A stretch of 8,367 nucleotides of DNA from G025836975 sp049646585. Its GTDB lineage: Bacteria > Pseudomonadota > Gammaproteobacteria > Burkholderiales > Burkholderiaceae_B. The notes below the pieces were generated by a model. It was given only the letters and a program-made list of their open reading frames with translations. It did no database searches and was not told where the DNA came from. A program made the translations under genes and the position numbers. Location of the stretch: contig JBARWC010000205.1 of NCBI GenBank assembly GCA_049646585.1, positions 1 through 8,367 of the forward strand, written 5' to 3'. Below, piece by piece: positions 1-5,251 of the stretch; position 1 is the stretch's first letter; each line of letters opens with the position of its first letter.

Positions 1-221
1 GTGCCGGCCCATGCCTGCTTGAAGCGGGCGCGGGCGGGCTCGTCGGGCACGATGACGACCTTGGCGCCTGTGTCGGCGGCCTGGCCGGCGAGTTGCTCTA
101 TGCGGCTGTGCGCGCTGAGCGCATAGACGGAAAGCGTGTCGGGATGGCGGCTGATGACGTCCAGGGTATTGACGCCGATGGAGCCCGTGGAGCCCAGTAC
201 GCAAACGCGTTGCTCTTTCAT
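1..221 (-). CDS. dxr: 1-deoxy-D-xylulose 5-phosphate reductoisomerase (IspC), N-terminal fragment
   Basis: Only the first 73 codons are present; the gene continues past the left edge. The family converts 1-deoxy-D-xylulose 5-phosphate to 2-C-methyl-D-erythritol 4-phosphate with NADPH, the first committed step of the cytosolic MEP isoprenoid pathway. The fragment starts MKEQRVCVLGSTGSIG, the family's N-terminal NADPH-binding Rossmann loop (GSTGSIG at residues 10-16), followed by NTLDVISRHPD and an alanine-rich helix, all typical of Dxr. The ATG at 221 overlaps the cdsA stop as ATGA, so translation is probably coupled. An AGGA lies only two bases before the ATG, a short spacing that also fits coupling. 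The substrate-binding and catalytic part lies outside the window, so activity cannot be judged. The product feeds the precursor pool used by UppS from the same cluster. Confidence 0.95.
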   Translation of the reverse strand, partial: MKEQRVCVLGSTGSIGVNTLDVISRHPDTLSVYALSAHSRIEQLAGQAADTGAKVVIVPDEPARARFKQAWAG

Positions 222-1081
222 TGTCCTGCAACCCCCGTCAAGAGCAAAGCCAGGGGTGCGACCGGCAGCAAGGCGTCGATGCGGTCGTACACGCCTCCGT
301 GGCCGGGCAGCAGCCCGCTGGAATCCTTAAGCCCGGCGCGACGCTTGAGCAGCGACTCAAACAAGTCGCCGACGATGGACAATGCCGCAAGGAAAATCGC
401 GATGACCAACGCCAGCCACCATGGCCAGCGCTGCATCAGGGCCTCGCCGAAGCTGCCCGGCCAATAGGCGCTGCCCAAGACCCAGGCCGTGGCCGCCAGC
501 ACGCCGCCCACGGCGCCTTCCCAGGTCTTGCCGGGGCTGACCTTGGGCGCAAGCTTGCGCCGCCCCAGCGCCTTGCCGGTGAAATAGGCCGCGATGTCGG
601 CGAACCAGATCAACGCCAACAGGGAAACCAAAAACCAGGCGCCACGGCCCAGGAACATCTGGACCAGCGCCGCCCACACGCCCGCCACGGCCAAAATGCC
701 GAACAAGCTAAGGCAGGCCCCGCCACGCCGCTCCTGGGCCTGGCCGCGATACACCATGGCCGTGGCTCCCAACACCCAGAGGACGGCGATAATGGGCAGC
801 AGCCATTGATTCACGGTGTCGCGCAGGCCAAGAGCCCAGGGCGCCGGCGTGGCCGACAGCCATTGCCGGGCAACCAGCAGCATGCCCAGGCCCGCCAGCA
901 CGGCGACCACGACCGGAGCAAAGCCGGCTTTGCCGGGCCAGGTCAGGCGCAGCCATTCCCACAGGGCGCAGCCTGCCATCAGTGTCAGCAGCAAGACCAG
1001 TGGCCAGGGGCTGGGCGCCAGCAATGTGCCAAGCAATACGGCGAGCAGGATGATCGCCGTCACGACGCGCTGCTTTAACAT
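218..1081 (-). CDS. cdsA: Phosphatidate cytidylyltransferase (CDP-diglyceride synthetase)
   Basis: An inner-membrane enzyme of 287 residues that makes CDP-diacylglycerol from phosphatidic acid and CTP, the branch point for bacterial phospholipids. The protein is strongly hydrophobic, with several predicted membrane segments (about 8-22, 27-44, 54-71, 93-110, 123-143, 148-166, 190-206, 221-238 and 270-285). The conserved polar stretch ADIAAYFTGKALGRRKLAPK begins at residue 161 and is followed by SPGKTWEG (182-189). The C-terminal CDP-diglyceride synthetase signature spans 243-269, with S243, K246-R247, K252-D253, HGG at 261-263 and DRID at 266-269. These are the expected family residues and length. 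A good ribosome site (AAGGAAG, five bases before ATG) supports the start at 1081. It lies 24 nt after uppS and overlaps dxr by four bases. Confidence 0.97.
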   Translation of the reverse strand: MLKQRVVTAIILLAVLLGTLLAPSPWPLVLLLTLMAGCALWEWLRLTWPGKAGFAPVVVAVLAGLGMLLVARQWLSATPAPWALGLRDTVNQWLLPIIAVLWVLGATAMVYRGQAQERRGGACLSLFGILAVAGVWAALVQMFLGRGAWFLVSLLALIWFADIAAYFTGKALGRRKLAPKVSPGKTWEGAVGGVLAATAWVLGSAYWPGSFGEALMQRWPWWLALVIAIFLAALSIVGDLFESLLKRRAGLKDSSGLLPGHGGVYDRIDALLPVAPLALLLTGVAGQ

Positions 1082-1105
1082 GGCTGCTTCCTTTCCAGAC
1101 GGGCC

Positions 1106-1858
1106 CTAGGCGCCGGATAGCTGGGCGCTGGTGCGCCCGAACCGGCGTTCGCGGGTCTTGTACCATTCGAAGGCGGCGTCGAGTTCCTTGGCGCCGAAAT
1201 CCGGCCAGTAGTCTTGTGAAAAATACAATTCAGTATAGGCCAGTTGCCATACCAGGAAGTTGGAGATGCGCTGCTCGCCACCGGTGCGTATGAAAAGATC
1301 GGGCTCGGGCGCGTAAGCCATGGACAGATGGTCGGCCAGCATGGTTTCATCGATGGCTTGCGGGTTTTCGGCAAGATCGGGGCGGCTTGCAAGCAGGCGG
1401 CGCATGGCCTGCAGGATGTCCCAGCGCCCGCCGTAGTTGGCGGCGATGGTCAGGTTCAGCGCGCTATTGTGTTCGGTGCGCCGCTCGGCCTGCAGGATTA
1501 GATCGCGCAGCTTGGGTTCGAAGGGTTCCAGGTCGCCGACGATGCGCAGGCGCACGCCCTGCTCTTCGAGCTTGTCGACTTCCTTTTCCAGCGTCTGGAT
1601 GAACAGACGCATCAGCAGGGACACCTCTTCCTGGGGCCGGCGCCAGTTCTCGGAGCTGAAGGCGAACAAGGTCAGGTATTCGACGCCGCGCTTGCCGCAG
1701 GCTTCGACAGCCCGGCGCACCGCCTGGACGCCGCGCACATGGCCGGCGGTTCGGGGCAGGAAACGCTTGGTGGCCCAACGCCCATTGCCATCCATGATGA
1801 CCGCCAGGTGGCGCGGAACATCAGAGCAGACGGGTATGGACAGTGTGGAGCTGAGCAT
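1106..1858 (-). CDS. uppS: Isoprenyl transferase / undecaprenyl diphosphate synthase (cis-prenyltransferase)
   Basis: A soluble, membrane-associated enzyme of 250 residues. It extends farnesyl diphosphate with isopentenyl diphosphate units in cis to form undecaprenyl diphosphate, the lipid carrier for peptidoglycan and surface polysaccharides. Visible family landmarks are HLAVIMDGNGRWA (residues 17-29, catalytic Asp23 with the GNGRW diphosphate loop), GH at 39-40, FAFSSENW at 65-72 and RTGGEQRISNF at 191-201 with Arg191, Arg197 and Ser199 in the usual diphosphate/Mg positions. Glu210 in YTELYF matches the metal-binding glutamate near the C terminus. The length is normal (about 250). The start at 1858 has only a weak Shine-Dalgarno (CGGA, about eight bases upstream), and the gene lies 28 nt after frr, so coupling to frr translation is possible. 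Known aliases are ispU and rth. No defect is visible. Confidence 0.97.
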   Translation of the reverse strand: MLSSTLSIPVCSDVPRHLAVIMDGNGRWATKRFLPRTAGHVRGVQAVRRAVEACGKRGVEYLTLFAFSSENWRRPQEEVSLLMRLFIQTLEKEVDKLEEQGVRLRIVGDLEPFEPKLRDLILQAERRTEHNSALNLTIAANYGGRWDILQAMRRLLASRPDLAENPQAIDETMLADHLSMAYAPEPDLFIRTGGEQRISNFLVWQLAYTELYFSQDYWPDFGAKELDAAFEWYKTRERRFGRTSAQLSGA

Positions 1859-1886
1859 CAGGGTATCCGTAGCGCCAAGCCGGCGG

Positions 1887-2447
1887 CTAGACCGTCATGA
1901 TCTCGGCTTCTTTTTGCGCAACCAGCTTGTCGACTTCGGCCACGTGCTTGTCCGTCAGCTTCTGGATTTCGTCCTGCATGCGGCGTTCGTCGTCTTCGGA
2001 GATTTCCTTGTCCTTGACCAGCTTCTTGAGCGTGTCGTTGGCGTCGCGACGCAGATTGCGCACGGCGACCTTGGCATCCTCGCCCTCGGTGCGCACCACC
2101 TTGGTGAGGTCGCGCCGGCGTTCTTCAGTCAGGGCGGGCATGGGAACGCGGATGTTGTCGCCCATGGAGATGGGGTTCAGGCCCAGGTCTGATTCGCGTA
2201 TGGCCTTCTCGACGGGGCCGGCCATGTTCTTTTCCCACACCTGCACGCTGATGTTGCGGGCATCGACCAGGTTGACGTTGGCGACCTGGCTGACGGGCAC
2301 GGGAGAACCGTAGTATTCGACCATGACGTGATCGAGTATGCCGGCGTGGGCGCGGCCGGTGCGGATCTTGGACAAGCCGGTCTTGAGCGTTTCAATCGAC
2401 TTGCCCATGCGCGATTCGGCCGATTTCTTGACTTCTGAAAGACTCAT
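1887..2447 (-). CDS. frr: Ribosome recycling factor (RRF)
   Basis: A cytoplasmic factor that acts with EF-G to split the post-termination ribosome and free it for a new round of translation. The 186-residue protein matches the family length (185 in E. coli). It begins MSLSEVKKSAESRMGKSIE and shows the conserved IRTGRAHAGILD (28-39), EYYG (44-47), NPISMGDNIRVPMPALTEER (91-110) and VRNLRRDAND (129-138), with the long charged helix up to the C terminus. An in-frame upstream extension to 2567 exists but lies inside pyrH. The ATG at 2447 is preferred because RRF homology begins there and AAGGAA sits five to six bases upstream. It lies 14 nt after pyrH and 28 nt before uppS, so it is almost certainly co-transcribed with both. 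Confidence 0.98.
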   Translation of the reverse strand: MSLSEVKKSAESRMGKSIETLKTGLSKIRTGRAHAGILDHVMVEYYGSPVPVSQVANVNLVDARNISVQVWEKNMAGPVEKAIRESDLGLNPISMGDNIRVPMPALTEERRRDLTKVVRTEGEDAKVAVRNLRRDANDTLKKLVKDKEISEDDERRMQDEIQKLTDKHVAEVDKLVAQKEAEIMTV

Positions 2448-2461
2448 TGTTATTCCTTTAA

Positions 2462-3178
2462 TCAAACGTGTACCAGTGTACCTTCGTCTTCGCCGGAGAC
2501 GGCGCGCTTCAGGGCGCCCGGCTTGTTGATGGAAAAGACCTTGATGGGCAGCTTCTGGTCGCGGCACAGCGCGAAAGCGGTGGCGTCCATGACTTCCAGG
2601 CGGCGCACGATGGCTTCGTCGAAGCTGATGCGCGCATAACGCGTGGCGTTGGGGTCTTTGTTGGGGTCGGCGCTATAGATGCCGTCCACCTTGGTGGCTT
2701 TCAGGACGATTTCGGCGCCGATCTCGGCCCCGCGCAGTGCGGCGGCGGTATCGGTGGTGAAAAAGGGATTGCCCGTTCCGGCCGCAAACACCACGACCTT
2801 GCCTTCTTCAAGATAGCGCAAGGCCTTGGGACGGATGTAGGGCTCGACGACCTGATCGATATTCAGGGCGGACTGGACCCGGGTGTCGATGCCGCGATGC
2901 TTCAGCGCGTCTTGCAGCGCCAGGGCATTCATGACGGTTGCCATCATGCCCATGTAGTCGGCCGTGGCGCGGTCCATGCCTTGGGCGCCCGGGGCGACTC
3001 CCCGGAAAATATTCCCGCCACCAATGACGATCGCCAGTTCCACGCCCAGGGTGGCCACTTCGGCGATTTCTTCCGTCATGCGCAATATGGTTGAGCGATT
3101 GATCCCAAAGGCGTCTTCCCCCATCAGCGCTTCGCCGGAAAGTTTGAGAAGAACACGCTTGTACGATCTGGTGGTCAT
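2462..3178 (-). CDS. pyrH: Uridylate kinase (UMP kinase)
   Basis: Phosphorylates UMP to UDP with ATP in the cytoplasm, for pyrimidine nucleotide synthesis. Bacterial PyrH belongs to the amino-acid-kinase fold and is normally a hexamer controlled by GTP and UTP. The 238-residue protein shows KLSGEAL (12-18, phosphate loop), GGGNIFRG (53-60), MDRATADYMGMMAT (68-81), GTGNPFFTTDTAA (134-146) and VDGIYSADP (164-172), in family order and spacing. I chose the ATG at 3178 (MTTRSYKRVLLKLSGEAL), which matches the family N terminus. The longer frame to 3205 needs a TTG start and adds nine non-conserved residues. The ribosome site is weak (GGGA about eight bases upstream). A strong hairpin separates it from tsf, so it may be expressed at a different level from the rpsB-tsf part. 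Confidence 0.97.
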   Translation of the reverse strand: MTTRSYKRVLLKLSGEALMGEDAFGINRSTILRMTEEIAEVATLGVELAIVIGGGNIFRGVAPGAQGMDRATADYMGMMATVMNALALQDALKHRGIDTRVQSALNIDQVVEPYIRPKALRYLEEGKVVVFAAGTGNPFFTTDTAAALRGAEIGAEIVLKATKVDGIYSADPNKDPNATRYARISFDEAIVRRLEVMDATAFALCRDQKLPIKVFSINKPGALKRAVSGEDEGTLVHV

Positions 3179-3221
3179 AGGTAGTATCCCAGGTAAACGA
3201 TCCAACGAAAGTGTAAGCCAG

Positions 3222-3259
3222 AGTCCGGCCCGCGTGATGACGCGGGCCGGACTTTTTTT
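3222..3259 (+). terminator. Strong hairpin with T-tract on the plus strand, between tsf and pyrH
   Basis: The bases 3222-3234 and 3241-3253 form a perfect 13-bp inverted repeat (AGTCCGGCCCGCG / CGCGGGCCGGACT) around the loop TGATGA, followed on the plus strand by seven T (3253-3259). This is a textbook intrinsic terminator shape, but for rightward transcription, opposite to the genes on both sides. Read leftward, the same stem has an A-tract before it and ACTCTGGCTTAC after it, which is a poor U-tract. For the tsf-pyrH transcript it could therefore be a partial terminator, a processing barrier or a 3'-end stabiliser. The structure is clear; its function and effective strand are inferred. Confidence 0.75.
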
Positions 3260-3273
3260 CGCTTAAAGCGGTA

Positions 3274-4152
3274 TTAAGCGTTACCGGCTGCTGCGGCGGC
3301 GACTTCCGCTGCGAAATCTTCCGATTTCTTTTCGATGCCCTCGCCCACGACGTACAGCGCGAAGCGAGCGATGGATGCGCCCTTTTCCTTGAGCATCTGC
3401 TCGACGGATTGCTTGTCGTTCTTGACGAAAGGCTGGGACAGCAGTGTGACTTCCTTCAGGAACTTCTGCACGGAGCCTTCGACCATCTTGGCGACGATCT
3501 CGGCGGGCTTGCCGGACTCGGCGGCCTTCTGCTCGGCGACCGAACGCTCGGTGGCGATATCGGCGGCGGGCACGCCCTTGGCGTCCAGAGCCTTGGGCTT
3601 GGTGGCGGCGATGTGCATGGCCAGGTCCTTGCCGGTTTCGTCCGGACCGGCGAAATCGACCAGCACGCCGATGCGGCCGCCGTGCACGTAGCTGGCCAGC
3701 TTGTTGGACGTTTCAAAACGTTCGAAGCGGCGCACCGCCATGTTTTCACCGATCTTGCCGACCAGCGCGGAGCGGGTGGATTCGACCGTGCCTTCGCCCA
3801 TGGGCAAGGCGCTCAGGGCGGCCACGTCGGCCGGGTTCTGTTCCGCGACCAATTGAGCCAGATGATCGATGAAAGCGATGAAATCGTCGTTCTTGGCCAC
3901 GAAATCGGTTTCGCAGTTGACCTCGATGACGGCGCCGCTATGGCCGTCGGCGGCAATATGCAGGCCGATCAGGCCTTCGGCCGTGACACGGGCCGCGGCC
4001 TTGCTGGCCTTGTTACCCAGTTTTACGCGGAGAATCTCTTCGGCGCGGGCCAGGTCGCCCTCGGCCTCGGTCAATGCTTTTTTGCACTCCATCATGGGCG
4101 CGTCGGTCTTCTCGCGCAGTTCTTTGACCATGGATGCGGTAATTTGAGCCAT
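3274..4152 (-). CDS. tsf: Translation elongation factor Ts (EF-Ts)
   Basis: The cytoplasmic guanine-nucleotide exchange factor that regenerates EF-Tu-GTP. It is 292 residues long, close to betaproteobacterial family length. The N-terminal UBA-like domain carries the first EF-Ts signature, LREKTDAPMMECKKAL (12-27). The second signature, EVNCETDFVAKN, is at 77-88 and includes the Asp83-Phe84 pair that enters the EF-Tu nucleotide site in the E. coli complex. The two core subdomains follow, ending with ARFALYVVGEGIEKK near the C terminus. An alanine-rich tail ends in TAA at 3274-3276. GGAG six bases before the ATG at 4152 supports the start. It lies 116 nt after rpsB, and the gap holds three GC hairpins that probably set the tsf level relative to rpsB. 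The following gap before pyrH holds another strong hairpin. Confidence 0.98.
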   Translation of the reverse strand: MAQITASMVKELREKTDAPMMECKKALTEAEGDLARAEEILRVKLGNKASKAAARVTAEGLIGLHIAADGHSGAVIEVNCETDFVAKNDDFIAFIDHLAQLVAEQNPADVAALSALPMGEGTVESTRSALVGKIGENMAVRRFERFETSNKLASYVHGGRIGVLVDFAGPDETGKDLAMHIAATKPKALDAKGVPAADIATERSVAEQKAAESGKPAEIVAKMVEGSVQKFLKEVTLLSQPFVKNDKQSVEQMLKEKGASIARFALYVVGEGIEKKSEDFAAEVAAAAAGNA

Positions 4153-4170
4153 TCTTTTCTCCAGTTCTTT

Positions 4171-4195
4171 AAAACACGCCCCGGCGGGCCGGGGC
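4171..4195 (-). terminator. Candidate attenuator before tsf (hairpin plus short U-run)
   Basis: On the minus strand the bases 4195-4189 (GCCCCGG) pair with 4184-4178 (CCGGGGC) around a four-base loop. The stem is followed by GTG and then four T (4174-4171). This is an intrinsic-terminator shape in the direction of transcription, but the short, interrupted T-tract suggests only partial termination. It lies about 18 nt before the tsf ATG, so the stem end is close to the tsf ribosome site. In E. coli the rpsB-tsf junction also contains a terminator-like element that lowers tsf relative to rpsB. The same role here is inference. Confidence 0.5.
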
Positions 4196-4212
4196 AGGTG
4201 CGAAACAACACA

Positions 4213-4239
4213 GGCGGCCGCCGCTCGCGGACGGCCGCC
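4213..4239 (-). other. GC hairpin, middle of the rpsB-tsf gap
   Basis: Bases 4213-4220 (GGCGGCCG) are complementary to 4232-4239 (CGGCCGCC). Inside the loop, 4221-4223 (CCG) can pair with 4228-4230 (CGG), leaving one bulged base at 4231. No U-run follows, so it is not an intrinsic terminator. In RNA it would be a very stable stem between rpsB and tsf. It could slow polymerase, block exonucleases or be a processing site. Only the pairing is seen; the role is unknown. Confidence 0.55.
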
Positions 4240-4242
4240 CTT

Positions 4243-4261
4243 GCCCCGGTCCGGCCGGGGC
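4243..4261 (-). other. GC hairpin just after the rpsB stop codon
   Basis: Bases 4243-4249 (GCCCCGG) pair with 4255-4261 (CCGGGGC) around a five-base loop, starting seven bases after the rpsB TAA. Its arms are identical to those of the hairpin at 4178-4195 before tsf, so each arm of one could instead pair with the opposite arm of the other and loop out the middle hairpin. No U-tract follows. It could protect the rpsB 3' end or take part in an alternative fold of the gap. The function is inferred. Confidence 0.5.
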
Positions 4262-4268
4262 GTATGCT

Positions 4269-5021
4269 TTATTCGCGGCCTTCTTCTTCGACCTCGACGA
4301 ACTCTTCGTCGCCTTCGGTGATTTCCTCGACCAGACCGTTCAGGTTCTGTTCGCGGCCTTCCAGCACGGCGTCGGCCATGCCCTTGGCGTACAAGGCGAT
4401 AGCCTTGGCGGAGTCGTCGTTACCCGGGATGATGTAATCGACGCCATCGGGCGAGTGGTTGGTGTCGACCACGGCAACCACGGGAATGCCCAGGGTGCGC
4501 GCTTCGGCGACGGCAATCTTGTGGTAGCCCACGTCGATGACGAACAGCGCGTCGGGCAGGTTGTTCATGTCCTTGATGCCGCCGATGGCCTTGTTCAGCT
4601 TTTCCAGCTCGCGGTCGAACATCAGGGCTTCTTTCTTGCTCATGCGCTCGGTGGCGCCTTCGGCCAATTGCGCTTCCATTTCTTTCAGGCGCTTGACCGA
4701 GGTCTTGACCGTCTTGAAGTTGGTCATCATGCCGCCCAGCCAGCGGCTGTCGACGTAGGGCATGCCGCAACGAGCGGCTTCAGCGGCAACGAGCTCGCGC
4801 GCGGCGCGCTTGGTGCCGACAAACAGGACGTTGCCGCCGCGTGCGGCGACCTGGCGAACGAACTTGGCCGCTTCCTGGTACTTGACGACGGTTTGCTCAA
4901 GGTTGACGATGTGAATCTTGTTACGCTGGCCGAAGATGAACTGAGCCATCTTGGGGTTCCAGTAACGGGTCTGGTGACCAAAGTGGACACCGGCTTCCAG
5001 CATTTCACGCATCAAAGACAT
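4269..5021 (-). CDS. rpsB: 30S ribosomal protein S2
   Basis: A component of the small ribosomal subunit, 250 residues, normal for the family. Visible hallmarks are MLEAGVHFGHQTRYWNPKM (7-25), FGQRNKIHIVNL (30-41), the VLFVGTKRAA loop (65-74), YVDSRWLGGMMTNF (89-102), a coiled-coil-like stretch around 105-150 and the second S2 signature region PDALFVIDVGYHKIAVAEA (156-174). The C terminus is a strongly acidic tail (EEITEGDEEFVEVEEEGRE). The frame is open to an upstream ATG at 5060. The ATG at 5021 is chosen because S2 homology begins at MSLMREML and GGAG lies six bases before it, while the upstream ATG has no ribosome site. It is the first gene of the leftward cluster. Autogenous control by S2 on the leader is known in E. 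coli and is possible here. Confidence 0.98.
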   Translation of the reverse strand: MSLMREMLEAGVHFGHQTRYWNPKMAQFIFGQRNKIHIVNLEQTVVKYQEAAKFVRQVAARGGNVLFVGTKRAARELVAAEAARCGMPYVDSRWLGGMMTNFKTVKTSVKRLKEMEAQLAEGATERMSKKEALMFDRELEKLNKAIGGIKDMNNLPDALFVIDVGYHKIAVAEARTLGIPVVAVVDTNHSPDGVDYIIPGNDDSAKAIALYAKGMADAVLEGREQNLNGLVEEITEGDEEFVEVEEEGRE

Positions 5022-5209
5022 AATATTCTCCAAGGGTTCAGTCTTGTACCCCGCTTGCATCGATCGTTCATATGGGCGGGCTCTGCCGCTAAACTACGAA
5101 CTTCGACACCCTTAAATTGCGGGGCACGCGATTTTGCGATTTGTTTTTAAAACCAGATTGATTAAAACTTTCCCTGTAAGCACCCTGTAAATCAGGGACT
5201 CCAAGAAAG
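5022..5209 (-). promoter_or_regulatory. Putative long rpsB leader RNA
   Basis: If the promoter at 5216-5245 is correct, the rpsB transcript starts near 5209 and has about 188 nt before the ATG. Reading the RNA, a small hairpin CCCUG-AUUUA-CAGGG (5197-5183) lies near the 5' end. A second CAGGG eleven bases later (5176-5172) could pair with the same CCCUG instead. Close to the gene, GGGU (5051-5048) can pair weakly with ACCC (5037-5034) just upstream of the GGAG ribosome site. Long structured leaders bound by S2 control rpsB in gammaproteobacteria. I cannot identify that conserved motif here by eye, so an S2-binding role is only a possibility. Confidence 0.4.
5172..5197. repeat. CCCTGTAA tandem pair with inverted CAGGG, possible operator
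   Basis: CCCTGTAA occurs at 5172-5179 and again at 5183-5190, an 11-bp step (about one helical turn). The second copy is followed by CAGGG at 5193-5197, giving an inverted repeat CCCTG-taaat-CAGGG. The repeat sits just upstream of and across the expected -35 position of the map promoter and at the start of the rpsB transcript. Helical phasing and placement suggest a protein site, but no known regulator motif is recognised. Confidence 0.45.
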
Positions 5210-5217
5210 CCTATAAT
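5189..5217 (+). promoter_or_regulatory. Candidate sigma70-type promoter for map-glnD
   Basis: A perfect TATAAT lies at 5212-5217, about 35 bases before the map ATG, giving a predicted start near 5224 and a short leader of about 28 nt. At 17-bp spacing the -35 position (5189-5194) reads AAATCA, far from TTGACA, and there is no TGn extended -10. The promoter would therefore be weak or need an activator. The -10 match in an AT-rich gap inside a GC-rich region supports it; the exact start is inferred. Confidence 0.5.
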
Positions 5218-5245
5218 TCTACTATTTTTAGCCCACCTTATTCAA
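5216..5245 (-). promoter_or_regulatory. Candidate sigma70-type promoter for rpsB
   Basis: On the minus strand TTGAAT (5245-5240) and TAGAAT (5221-5216) are separated by 18 bp, with an AT-rich spacer end (taaaaatag). Each hexamer keeps most consensus bases. The predicted start is near 5209. It is the best leftward match in the gap, but it overlaps the map promoter and its -35 would lie in the map leader. Other weak alternatives exist within the AT-rich stretch 5130-5200. Confidence 0.4.
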
Positions 5246-5251
5246 GTTGCC

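Noticed and set aside
221..1078. A 285-codon plus-strand open frame opposite cdsA.
   Set aside because: It lies fully antisense to a clear cdsA. Its protein is rich in Gln, Ala, Gly and His with no recognisable fold or family motif, and it has no convincing ribosome site. This is a usual artefact of GC-biased third positions on the other strand.
2448..2567. An N-terminal extension of frr to 2567.
   Set aside because: It would overlap pyrH by about 100 nt and adds an Arg-rich stretch not seen in RRF. The ATG at 2447 has a good ribosome site and matches the family start.
3179..3205. A TTG start adding nine residues to PyrH.
   Set aside because: The added residues are not conserved in PyrH, and the ATG at 3178 matches the family N terminus.
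3409..4437. A 342-codon plus-strand open frame across tsf and the start of the rpsB-tsf gap.
   Set aside because: It runs antisense to tsf and through the hairpin region into rpsB, is Gly-rich and repetitive, and shows no family motifs. The tsf frame explains the sequence.
5022..5060. An upstream in-frame ATG that would add 13 residues to S2.
   Set aside because: No ribosome site precedes it and the S2 family begins at MSLMREML, with GGAG correctly placed before the ATG at 5021.
4455..5150. A 231-codon plus-strand open frame opposite rpsB.
   Set aside because: It is antisense to a clear S2 gene, and its His/Val/Asp-rich composition derives from the complementary codons.
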